NCBI GenBank assembly: GCA_039931555.1
Contig: JBDTRP010000167.1
Span: forward strand, 1 to 64,000
Length of the DNA stretch: 64,000 nucleotides
Direction: 5' to 3'
Origin: JAENVT01 sp039931555
Lineage (GTDB): Bacteria > Actinomycetota > Acidimicrobiia > Acidimicrobiales > Ilumatobacteraceae
Shown here: positions 23,701 through 30,099 of the stretch, one piece after another
How positions within the stretch are numbered: the stretch's first letter is position 1
Layout: the number at the start of each line of letters is the position of its first letter
Translations under genes and position numbers: made by a program
Notes under the pieces: generated by a model
What the model was told of the DNA's origin: nothing
The model's input: the letters and a program-made list of their open reading frames with translations, nothing else
Database searches by the model: none

Positions 23701-24049
23701 TCGATCGGTACAACTCCTCGACGAGCAGACGGATCGCGCCCGGGTCCAGGGCCACGTCGTCGTGCAGGAAGCAGAAGAACCCGTTGTCGCCCTCGACGAG
23801 ACGCAGCACCTCGTTGGCCGCCGTGCCATACCCGGTGGTGTTCCCGACTGCTCGCACAAACGCGTTTGGCACACGTTGGCGAACCCGTTCGGGCACATCC
23901 CCCGGCTCGCCGACGACCAGGAACAGGCTCTTCAAGTTGGCGTAGTCCTGCTCGGCCAACCCATCGAGGACGTCGTCGAACCAGTCTCCCGGGTTGCACA
24001 CCACCATCACTGCCACGACGGGAGGGGCGAGTTGATTGGCGGCTTCCAC
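20714..24049 (-). CDS. GT2 glycosyltransferase fused to a large membrane domain (1111 aa)
   Basis: The first ~250 residues are a GT-A fold family 2 glycosyltransferase: V-V-A-V-M-V-V-C-N at the start, the metal-binding H-D-D-V-A-L-D-P-G near residue 95 and F-Y-G-D-D-V-D-L-C-W-R near 194. After two helices (about 258-290) the protein continues with a cytoplasmic stretch and a polytopic region of some ten helices (about 358-740). It then has an exposed domain and a final helix near 1015. Such fusions are known in actinobacteria beside DUF5719 and phosphomannomutase genes. The likely role is adding a sugar to a lipid carrier and handling the product across the membrane; the sugar is unknown. The GTG start at 24049 has TAGCCT nine bases upstream. 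Confidence 0.85.
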   Translation of the reverse strand: MEAANQLAPPVVAVMVVCNPGDWFDDVLDGLAEQDYANLKSLFLVVGEPGDVPERVRQRVPNAFVRAVGNTTGYGTAANEVLRLVEGDNGFFCFLHDDVALDPGAIRLLVEELYRSNAGIVGPKLVSWEDPGVLQHVGLGVDRFGEIDSFVEEGEVDQEQHDAVRDVFALPSACMMVRADLFRAIAGFDTAMDFYGDDVDLCWRAHLGGARVVVVPAARARHREALDTRRPDLRPALLQARHRMRSIATLTGARRLPLLSIQLILVTLSEMVVGLLSGKPRDAWASMRAMVGLVPRTPGIFVRRREVRALRRVPDGEIAGLQLRGSARVSAYLRSRDLRPARGENSIERRWRQTAGSAPMFAWIGVLVAVLFGSRHVISGIPGFGEFLHLPVSPRAMLADYRSGWWGHGLGSTTPVPTGVALTSLASTATLFHMGLLRTVGVLGLLLVGYLGIWRLAGLFPTARARIAALIVYAAVPLPSQLLSSGRWGALACYATVPWVVHLLRRSAGIESFDNSRADVGRTDLNRADGMVQVPARARLRMLCQLALLTAVVFAFVPSFGLVVVALGVVLALSSLVAGGSWRTALIMVSVAVAAAVVALVANLPWASSLFGRHGWDIIAGVPSPVADGLPAGSVGSRALGVTRLARFGLGNGQFGILAIALYLPVLVAPLVARSWRFTWAVRSTGLVVAFGWLAVLDDRGLKVRLAEPGVLLAPVAVGLALSAACIAAAFQDDVLAGSFGWRQPLGLLSAAAVAVGVLPGVTAIGSGRWHMPTLTLTSVLGQFPENAPEGDYRILWIGNPGVMPVPAWTLEPGIGYAITDDGPLTQYEAWPGRPSKTEAEVGSVVRQLATESTLRGGRLLAPYAIRYIVVPVADGATSTVDKPLPLPNGLVDALDDQLDFAAPLTRPLNFLVYENTAWIPTRAQFAGADADATRQAGLDSLARLELRPLATPVGVGAADNADLQFTAQPGAVTVATGVDQRWSLGVGSQSIAPRPAFGVTTGYDITAAGPAVLRYHTDASRAFALVGQLLLWLLLALGVSRFDTASLVRWRRRRVDALPDEPLLSIDAPIMAPLDMVEDSPVLLSMGDEPISWETAGEQPDTEPHEAGVE

Positions 24050-24058
24050 GAGGCGATC

Positions 24059-24064
24059 AGGCTA
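24059..24064 (-). promoter_or_regulatory. Putative -10 element TAGCCT of the GT2 gene
   Basis: TAGCCT on the minus strand is followed by nine bases and the GTG at 24049, the recurrent arrangement of this window. It shares the 92-base divergent gap with the promoter of the gene at 24142. Confidence 0.48.
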
Positions 24065-24106
24065 CTGCGCACGGGCCGCGGAGCACAGGCACGCTCCGAC
24101 AAGTGC

Positions 24107-24135
24107 TTGCAATAGTTAGCACTGTGCGGTATATT
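24107..24135 (+). promoter_or_regulatory. Consensus-like sigma-70/SigA promoter
   Basis: A -35 TTGCAA (24107-24112), a 17-base spacer and a -10 TATATT (24130-24135), followed by six bases and the ATG at 24142. This is the best promoter in the window by eye and predicts a leaderless, strongly expressed message. An 8-mer TTAGCACT lies within the spacer and a partial inverted copy (AGTGC) abuts the start codon, so an operator may overlap the promoter. Confidence 0.7.
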
Positions 24136-24141
24136 GAGTGC

Positions 24142-24600
24142 ATGTTCAAACTCCCCGACTTCCCCAAGGTCGACTTTCCGAAGATCGACTTCCCCTCTAT
24201 CGACTTCCCCTCCATCGACTTCTCGGGCCTCGACCTCGATGCGCTCCGCAACTTCGACTTCGCCAAGTACATCCCCGCGGTGAAGTTCCCGACCGTCGAC
24301 CTGCCATCGGTGGATCTGCCCGGTGTCGACGTTTCCAAGCTGACCGCCGCCGTGCGCGACGCGGCCTACCTGAGCGTCGGAATCGGCGTGACCGCCGTCG
24401 AGCAAGCGCAAGCACGCCGTCGCGAGTTGGCCGCCGGCTTCGCCGAGCGTGTCGAGGCCACCAAGGTGCAACTCGACACGGTGGTCGACAAGATCGAAGC
24501 CGCCCTGCCCGACAAGGCCGCTGCGCTCCTCGGTCAGGCACGCGGACTCACCGAGGCTGCTCGCGAGCAGATGCTCGGGATGATTCGCACCACAGCCTGA
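24142..24600 (+). CDS. Small protein with D-F-P-x-I/V repeats and a helical tail (152 aa)
   Basis: I do not recognise a named family. Residues 1-35 are a five-residue repeat with consensus I/V-D-F-P-K/S: D-F-P-K-V, D-F-P-K-I, D-F-P-S-I twice, D-F-S-G-L and D-L-D-A-L. A second short block (F-P-T-V-D, L-P-S-V-D, L-P-G-V-D) covers about 51-66. The rest is predicted alpha-helical: Y-L-S-V-G-I-G-V-T-A-V-E-Q-A-Q-A-R-R-R-E-L-A, then charged heptad-like helices, resembling phasin- or haemagglutinin-like amphipathic proteins. The repeat superficially matches pentapeptide-repeat spacing but has proline in the wrong place. There is no signal peptide. A near-consensus leaderless promoter precedes it and a hairpin follows, so it is a strongly expressed single-gene unit. 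Confidence 0.7.
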   Translation: MFKLPDFPKVDFPKIDFPSIDFPSIDFSGLDLDALRNFDFAKYIPAVKFPTVDLPSVDLPGVDVSKLTAAVRDAAYLSVGIGVTAVEQAQARRRELAAGFAERVEATKVQLDTVVDKIEAALPDKAAALLGQARGLTEAAREQMLGMIRTTA

Positions 24601-24610
24601 AGCAGCGTCT

Positions 24611-24658
24611 GCGGCACGACCGCCTGGGATGGACATCATCGTGAGGCGTTCGTGCCGC
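24611..24658 (+). terminator. Hairpin after the D-F-P repeat gene
   Basis: Inverted repeat with 15-base arms (GCGGCACGACCGCCT / AGGCGTTCGTGCCGC, one mismatch) and an 18-base loop, starting ten bases after the stop. No T-tract follows; instead the next gene's putative -10 begins directly after the right arm. Confidence 0.65.
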
Positions 24659-24664
24659 TAGCCT
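24659..24664 (+). promoter_or_regulatory. Putative -10 element TAGCCT of the flippase gene
   Basis: TAGCCT is followed by ten bases and the GTG at 24675. It abuts the right arm of the preceding hairpin, so termination and re-initiation are tightly packed. Confidence 0.42.
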
Positions 24665-24674
24665 CGCTGATCTG

Positions 24675-26051
24675 GTGGACCCATCCGACACGCCTCTTGG
24701 TGAAACCCTGCGATCTGGCGACACACCGGCATCAGGCGACAGTGCGGTGACCAGGCGGGCCCCCTTGCCAGAGGGCACGATTCCGGTCGGGATCGGCCTG
24801 CTGATCGCCGGTGTCACCAGCTACCTGTTCTTGAAGGTGGCCAAGGTGGCCCTCGGCAGCGATGAGGCCGTGCAGCCCATCGCCAGCTTGTGGATCGCCA
24901 CCTTCGCCCTCGCTCCCGGTTTCTTCTTGCCGCTGGAGCAGGAACTCGCCCGCACGCTGGCGCACCGGCGCGCCATCGGTCAGGGTGGCCAACCGGTCGT
25001 GGCGCGAGTCCGAACGCTCGGCATCGGCCTCGCCGTCCTGGTCACCATCGCCGCCCTCGCCGCCAGCCCGCTGATCGTCAGCGGCTACTTCGACGGCGAC
25101 TGGGTCTTGATGATCGCCCTGATCCTGGCGTTCTCGGCCTACGCCCCGGCGCACCTGTCGCGTGGCATCGCCAGCGGAAACGGTCGATTCCACGCCTATG
25201 CGATCGTGATGGGGGCCGACGGAGCCGTACGCATCGCCTTCTGCGCGACGCTGGCCGTCCTCGGCGTCAAGACCGTCGGCTTGTACGGCTTCGCCGTGGC
25301 ACTGTCGCCGATTCCCGGCGTGCTGTGGGTCAAGGCCAAAGGCGCGCTGCGTACCGAGCCGGGCCCGGAGGCGACGTGGGCGGAGGTCACCCCGAACCTC
25401 GGCTGGCTGCTGCTCGGATCGGTGTTCGCCGCCGCCCTGGTCAACGCCGGCCCTCTGGCTGCCACGTTGCTGTCGAGTGAGGACCAGAAGCACCTGGTCA
25501 CCCGGTTCACCTACGGGGTGCTGCTGGCCCGCATCCCGCTCTTCCTCTTCCAGGCAGTACAAGCAGCGCTGCTGCCACGCCTGTCGCGCCTCGCGGCGCG
25601 CAACGAGATCGCCGAGTTCCGATCCGGCTTCGCCCGCCTGATGAAGCTGGTGCTGCTGGTCGGCGTCGTCGGCACCGCCGGCGCATTCCTGCTCGGGCCA
25701 CTGGTCATCGAGAAGTTCTACGACGCCACGCTGAGCCGCCAGACGATGGCGATGCTGGCGCTGGGTAGCGCCTGCTACATGATCGCGCTGGCAATCGCCC
25801 AGGCCGTGATCGCGCTGCGTGGCCACGCCCTGGTCGCGCTCGGTTGGGGCATCGGTGCGGTCACCTTCGTGCTCGTCACCTGGCTGGCATCGGATCAGTT
25901 GTTCCGGCGCGTCGAACTGGGTCTGGTTGCATCGTCGTTCGCGGCGCTGTGCGCCTTCGCTCTCGCGCTGCGATCACGACTGCGCAGCGGAGATGTGCCG
26001 TCGGGCGAGTCGGTGATGGAAGCCATCAACAACATGCCGCTGGAGACCTGA
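24675..26051 (+). CDS. Polysaccharide/lipid-linked sugar flippase-like membrane protein
   Basis: A 458-residue polytopic protein with about twelve helices after a 35-residue soluble N-terminus. The layout, with arginine-rich short loops (H-R-R-A-I-G-Q-G-G, R-G-I-A-S-G-N-G-R-F) and a polar central region, resembles the MVF/MATE-type exporters (Wzx-like) that translocate undecaprenyl-linked sugars. No single diagnostic motif proves the substrate. The surrounding genes (GT2 fusion, gmd, GT4 enzymes, rfb genes) support a role in envelope polysaccharide export. The start is a GTG whose only support is TAGCCT ten bases upstream; an internal start would lose part of the polar N-terminus. It converges on gmd with a 12-base gap. 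Confidence 0.75.
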   Translation: MDPSDTPLGETLRSGDTPASGDSAVTRRAPLPEGTIPVGIGLLIAGVTSYLFLKVAKVALGSDEAVQPIASLWIATFALAPGFFLPLEQELARTLAHRRAIGQGGQPVVARVRTLGIGLAVLVTIAALAASPLIVSGYFDGDWVLMIALILAFSAYAPAHLSRGIASGNGRFHAYAIVMGADGAVRIAFCATLAVLGVKTVGLYGFAVALSPIPGVLWVKAKGALRTEPGPEATWAEVTPNLGWLLLGSVFAAALVNAGPLAATLLSSEDQKHLVTRFTYGVLLARIPLFLFQAVQAALLPRLSRLAARNEIAEFRSGFARLMKLVLLVGVVGTAGAFLLGPLVIEKFYDATLSRQTMAMLALGSACYMIALAIAQAVIALRGHALVALGWGIGAVTFVLVTWLASDQLFRRVELGLVASSFAALCAFALALRSRLRSGDVPSGESVMEAINNMPLET

Positions 26052-26063
26052 CCCCAGCCGGTC

Positions 26064-27053
26064 TCAGCTGCGTCGAGCCTTCTCCGACTCGATCCTCAGG
26101 TCGTTGGCGACCATCATCCTGATCAGCTCCGGGAACGCGATCTCCGGCTCCCAACCGAGCTTCTCGCGAGCCTTGGTCGGATCACCGATGAGCAGATCGA
26201 CCTCGGCCGGGCGGAAGAACTTGGGATCCTGGCGCACGTAGTCGCGCCAGTTCTCGATGCCGACCTCGCTGAAGGAGATGCGTACGAGGTCTTCGATGCT
26301 GTAGGTCGTGCCCGTCGCAACGACGTAGTCGTCGGGCTGATCTTGTTGCAGCATCGACCACATGGCCTTGACGTAGTCACCCGCGTAGCCCCAGTCGCGC
26401 TTGGAATCGAGGTTGCCGAGCACGATCTCGGTCTGCAGGCCGAGCTTGATGCGAGCCACGGCGTTGGTGACCTTGCGCGTGACGAACTCGAGCCCGCGCC
26501 GCGGGCCTTCGTGGTTGAACAAGATTCCGCTGCAGGCGAACAGCCCGTAGCTCTCGCGGTAGTTGACGACGATGTCGTGCCCGAAGACCTTGGCGCACCC
26601 GTACGGCGAACGCGGATGGAAGGGCGTGCGTTCGGTTTGCGGTGTCTCTCGAACCTTGCCGAACATCTCGCTGCTGCTGGCCTGGTAGAAGCGGATGGGG
26701 TTGTTCTCCGCGCCGCCGACCATGCGAATGGCCTCGAGCATCCGCAGCACGCCAGTACCGGTGATGTTGGCGGTCAATTCGGCCTGGTTGAAGCTCAACG
26801 CCACGAAGGAGATCGCACCCAGGTTGTAGACCTCGTCGGGTTGCGTTGAGTCGAGCGCCTTGACCAGCGATGGCAGGTCGGCGAGATCGCCGGGGACGGG
26901 CTCGACGTACGGGAATTCATCGCGCATCATCGTCATCCGGGGGTTGTTCTGACCTTTGACCATGCCAAAGACCTCGTACCCCTTGGAATGGAGGAACTCG
27001 GCGAGATGCTGGCCATCTTGACCAGTGACACCTGTGATGAACGCGCGAGGCAT
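26064..27053 (-). CDS. gmd: GDP-mannose 4,6-dehydratase
   Basis: Converts GDP-mannose to GDP-4-keto-6-deoxymannose, precursor of GDP-fucose, GDP-rhamnose or perosamine. The 329-residue short-chain dehydrogenase-type fold shows the NADP loop T-G-V-T-G-Q-D-G-Q near residue 8, the catalytic S-S-E-M-F-G region near 124 and the Y-G-C-A-K (Y-x-x-x-K) pair near 149. It also has the family blocks N-H-E-G-P-R-R-G and G-N-L-D-S-K-R-D-W-G. No GDP-4-keto reductase (fcl, rmd or per) is recognised next to it, so the final sugar is open; the epimerase at 29.2-30.1 kb could act next. AAGGA nine bases upstream supports the start. It is divergent from a GT4 gene. Confidence 0.93.
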   Translation of the reverse strand: MPRAFITGVTGQDGQHLAEFLHSKGYEVFGMVKGQNNPRMTMMRDEFPYVEPVPGDLADLPSLVKALDSTQPDEVYNLGAISFVALSFNQAELTANITGTGVLRMLEAIRMVGGAENNPIRFYQASSSEMFGKVRETPQTERTPFHPRSPYGCAKVFGHDIVVNYRESYGLFACSGILFNHEGPRRGLEFVTRKVTNAVARIKLGLQTEIVLGNLDSKRDWGYAGDYVKAMWSMLQQDQPDDYVVATGTTYSIEDLVRISFSEVGIENWRDYVRQDPKFFRPAEVDLLIGDPTKAREKLGWEPEIAFPELIRMMVANDLRIESEKARRS

Positions 27054-27145
27054 GCTGGCAATCCTTTGAAGGCTCGGGCCCGGTCAAACCGGAAAAGCTG
27101 GACACGGCAGTCTATGGCGTCGGGCCACCTACCGACGGCAACGGC

Positions 27146-27151
27146 TAGCCT
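27146..27151 (+). promoter_or_regulatory. Putative -10 element TAGCCT of the GT4-cofD unit
   Basis: TAGCCT is followed by nine bases and the ATG at 27161, within the 107-base gap to gmd. Confidence 0.48.
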
Positions 27152-27160
27152 CGACCGCCC

Positions 27161-28258
27161 ATGAGTCCTTTGCGTGTCGCCTTCGATGTCGGTCCCCTCG
27201 CCGGGCCACGGACCGGCGTCGGGCACGCGGTGGACGCGATGCGCACGTCTCTGGCCGGGCTCGATGATGTGGAACTGGTCGACTACATCGTGTCGTTCCG
27301 GTCGCGCCCGGCCGCCGGCGTTCGTCGCCTGCCGATCCCCGCGCTGCTGGCCCGTCGCCTGTGGGCGATCGCCGATCGGCCACGCGTCGATCGATTCCTC
27401 GGCGAGCCCGACGTCGTGCACGGCACGAACTACGTGGTGCCGCCGTGTGGCGCTGCCCAGGTCGTCTCGGTGTACGACTGCTGGTTCTTGCGTCATCCGT
27501 CGCTGGCTTCGGGTGCTGTCCACCAGGCGGGCCGCGTCTTGCGGCGGGCCATCCAGCGCGGGGCCACTGTGCACGCCAGTTCCACCGCCACTGCCGCTGA
27601 GATCGCCCATCTCTTTCCCGGCGCCCAGGTCGCCACGATCCCCCTGGCCGCAATTCCTGTACCGGCCGTCACGGCCGACCCACCGATCCCGACCCTGGTC
27701 GGGCGACCATTCATCGCCGCCATCGGCACACTCGAGCGACGCAAGAACCTCTCGATCCTGGTCGAGGCGTTCGGCTTGCTGGCGTCCGAGCACGACGAGA
27801 TCCTGCTGGTGCTGGCCGGTGCGGACGGCGACGACCGCCAGGCGATCAACGCGGCAATCGACGGGCTCGACCAGGCTGCCGCCCGCCGGGTGGTCATGAC
27901 CGGCCGGATCGACGAGGTGTCGCGTTCGTGGCTGCTCCATCATGCGGCGGTCCTCGCGTACCCGTCGCTCGACGAGGGCTTCGGCTTCCCCCTGCTCGAC
28001 GCCATGCAGGTCGGCGCGCCCATCGTGGCGAGCAATCGGGGCAGCATCCCCGAGGTGTGCGGCGCCGCCGGCCTGCTGTGCGATGCCGACGATGCGATCA
28101 CCCTGGCGGCCAACCTGGCAAGTGCCGCGTTCGACGACGGCACCCGCGCCGCCCTGCTGACCGCCGCGGTGACGCAGCTGACGACGTTCTCGTGGCAGCG
28201 TTGCGCCACCGACCTCGTCGCGCTCTATCGCCGCTTGGCCGACGAGCGTGGCACGTGA
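27161..28258 (+). CDS. GT4 family glycosyltransferase
   Basis: A 365-residue GT-B fold retaining glycosyltransferase. The C-terminal domain has the nucleotide-sugar segment A-I-G-T-L-E-R-R-K-N near residue 190 and the E-x7-E motif in Y-P-S-L-D-E-G-F-G-F-P-L-L-D-A-M near 267. The N-terminal half carries H-G-T-N-Y near residue 87 and Y-D-C-W. The family transfers mannose, glucose or related sugars from a nucleotide donor to a lipid-linked or soluble acceptor. Its stop overlaps the GTG of cofD by four bases, so a glycosyltransferase and an F420 gene are translated as a pair. No signal peptide or transmembrane segment is present. Confidence 0.88.
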   Translation: MSPLRVAFDVGPLAGPRTGVGHAVDAMRTSLAGLDDVELVDYIVSFRSRPAAGVRRLPIPALLARRLWAIADRPRVDRFLGEPDVVHGTNYVVPPCGAAQVVSVYDCWFLRHPSLASGAVHQAGRVLRRAIQRGATVHASSTATAAEIAHLFPGAQVATIPLAAIPVPAVTADPPIPTLVGRPFIAAIGTLERRKNLSILVEAFGLLASEHDEILLVLAGADGDDRQAINAAIDGLDQAAARRVVMTGRIDEVSRSWLLHHAAVLAYPSLDEGFGFPLLDAMQVGAPIVASNRGSIPEVCGAAGLLCDADDAITLAANLASAAFDDGTRAALLTAAVTQLTTFSWQRCATDLVALYRRLADERGT

Positions 28259-29214
28259 TCGCAGTGCTGTGCGGCGGCGTGGGCGCGGCACGCTTTCTCG
28301 GCGCGCTGGCTCATGTCGTCGACCCAGCCGACACCATCGGCATCGTCAACACCGGCGACGACACGGTGCTGCACGGTCTGGCCATCTCTCCCGATCTCGA
28401 CACCGTCGCGTATACGTTGGCCGACGCAATCGACCCCGTCCGCGGCTGGGGATTGGCCGACGAGTCGTGGCGGGCCATGGAGGCGCTGCAGCGCTACGAG
28501 ACGGTGAGGCCCGACCACTCGGCCGCTGCGCCGACGTGGTTCAACCTCGGCGATCGCGACCTGGCGACCCACTTCTACCGCACGGCGCGTCTGGCGGAGG
28601 GCGCGACACTGGCCGACGTGACCGCCGAGATCTGCCGGGCATGGGGCGTGCGCCAACGGTTGGTGCCGATGACCAACCAGACGGTCTCCACGGTCGTCAC
28701 CCTGGCCCAGGGAGGCGACGTGTCGTTCCAGGAGTACTTCGTCAAGTTGCGCCATGGTGTCGCCGTGCGCGCCGTGCGCTTCGACGGCGCCGACGAGGCC
28801 GAGCTCACTCCCGGGCTCGACGACGTGCTGCAATCGGCCGCCTGCGTGGTGATCGCGCCCTCGAACCCGATCGTGTCGATCGGCCCGATCCGCACCTTGC
28901 GGCGCGTCGACGACATCCTCGGCGCTCGTCGATCGTCGGTCGTGGCGATCTCGCCCATCGTGGGCGGCGCTGCGCTGAAAGGCCCCGCCGACCACATGCT
29001 GAGCGAGCTCGGCCACGAGCCCTCTGTTGTCGGGGTTGCCCGGCTCTACGCAGCGATCGCCGGCACGCTGGTGATCGATCCGGTCGATGCGCATCTGGCC
29101 GATGCTGTCGAGGCCGAGGGGGTGCGCGCCGTGGTCACACCCTCGGTGATGAGCAGTCCGGCGATCGGTGCCGAGCTCGCGCGCGTCACGTTGCTCGCCG
29201 CGTCACACCAGTGA
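28255..29214 (+). CDS. cofD: 2-phospho-L-lactate transferase (CofD/FbiA)
   Basis: Catalyses attachment of the phospholactyl or phosphoenolpyruvyl group to 7,8-didemethyl-8-hydroxy-5-deazariboflavin (Fo) in coenzyme F420 synthesis. The 319-residue protein has the family opening V-L-C-G-G-V-G-A-A-R-F-L-G-A-L, then I-V-N-T-G-D-D near residue 30, L-G-D-R-D near 100, M-T-N-Q-T-V-S-T-V near 140 and A-P-S-N-P-I-V-S-I-G-P-I near 202. All are shared by CofD/FbiA enzymes. In mycobacteria fbiA also lies near mannose-activation genes. The ligase CofE/FbiB is not in the window. The start is the GTG at 28255, overlapping the GT4 stop. Its 3' end overlaps the converging epimerase by 12 bases. Confidence 0.94.
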   Translation: MIAVLCGGVGAARFLGALAHVVDPADTIGIVNTGDDTVLHGLAISPDLDTVAYTLADAIDPVRGWGLADESWRAMEALQRYETVRPDHSAAAPTWFNLGDRDLATHFYRTARLAEGATLADVTAEICRAWGVRQRLVPMTNQTVSTVVTLAQGGDVSFQEYFVKLRHGVAVRAVRFDGADEAELTPGLDDVLQSAACVVIAPSNPIVSIGPIRTLRRVDDILGARRSSVVAISPIVGGAALKGPADHMLSELGHEPSVVGVARLYAAIAGTLVIDPVDAHLADAVEAEGVRAVVTPSVMSSPAIGAELARVTLLAASHQ

Positions 29215-30099
29215 GCGCAGACCGACCCCGAGGTCGGTCCATGGCGCCCAGGCAAGGTGGATGCGTGCCCGGGTCGGCGACAGGGCGAACCACGAGATGT
29301 CGTTGGGCCGGCGTGGTGCGGCGACGGGAACCTGCGCACCGGGGCCGGCCATCATCGACCACAGATCGCGGATCGACGTGCTGACCCCCGAGCCGATGTT
29401 GACCACCAGCCCGCCCCCGCGGGCGCCGGCGCGGACCAGGGCGTCGATGGCGTCGTCGACGTAGAGGAAGTCGCGGGTCTGGCGTCCGTCGCCGTGGATC
29501 GAAGGGCTCACGCCGTCGCGGAGCGCATGGGCGAACGAGCTGACCACACCCCCATCGGCTCGCTGGCGTGGCCCGTACACGGTGCTCATGGCCAGCGCCG
29601 TGAACTCGACGGTGTGGTCGGCGCGATACAGGTTCAGCAGGTCGACGATCGCTTTGGCGACGATGCCGTGCAACCCGACGGGGTTCCACGCGTGGCCCTC
29701 CTTGATCGGCAGGTCGCGCATCGGTACATCGCCGTAGAGCGCCGCCCCCGGCAAGGCCGTGACCACCTTCGATCCCTGCATGCGGGCTGCCTCGAGCACC
29801 GCCAGCATTCCCCGCACCGCATTGCCGGCCTGCACCACTGCGCCGCGCCCCGGCGGTAACCAGGCGAGGTGGTACACCACGTCCGGTGCTCGCAACGCGG
29901 CCAACGCCGAGAACTCTTCGGCGAGCACGTCGAGGGTGTGGATCTTCAACGCGCCACCGGCTGCCCGCGCCTCAGCGAGGTTGGCCAATGACCCGGTGGA
30001 CAGATCGTCGATGACGTCGACCGTGTTGCCTTCGGCGATCAACCGATCGACCAGGTGCGATCCGAGGAACCCGGCGCCTCCGACGACCAGTGCGTTCAC
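29203..30099 (-). CDS. NAD-dependent nucleotide-sugar epimerase/dehydratase
   Basis: A 298-residue extended short-chain dehydrogenase/reductase. The Rossmann loop G-G-A-G-F-L-G-S-H is at residues 7-15, D-D-L-S-T-G-S follows near 31 and Y-G-P-R-Q-R near 170. The usual Y-x-x-x-K catalytic pair is not present in standard form: the region reads L-H-G-I-V-A-K, with histidine where tyrosine is expected. It is therefore either a divergent enzyme or one with altered chemistry. The substrate is likely a nucleotide sugar, given that it is translated by GTGA overlap from the sugar nucleotidyltransferase. It overlaps the 3' end of cofD on the opposite strand. Confidence 0.83.
   Translation of the reverse strand: MNALVVGGAGFLGSHLVDRLIAEGNTVDVIDDLSTGSLANLAEARAAGGALKIHTLDVLAEEFSALAALRAPDVVYHLAWLPPGRGAVVQAGNAVRGMLAVLEAARMQGSKVVTALPGAALYGDVPMRDLPIKEGHAWNPVGLHGIVAKAIVDLLNLYRADHTVEFTALAMSTVYGPRQRADGGVVSSFAHALRDGVSPSIHGDGRQTRDFLYVDDAIDALVRAGARGGGLVVNIGSGVSTSIRDLWSMMAGPGAQVPVAAPRRPNDISWFALSPTRARIHLAWAPWTDLGVGLRSLV

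Noticed and set aside
22751..24115. Plus-strand open frame opposite the GT2 gene
   Set aside because: It is a histidine- and arginine-rich antisense frame without motifs and overlaps a clear glycosyltransferase.
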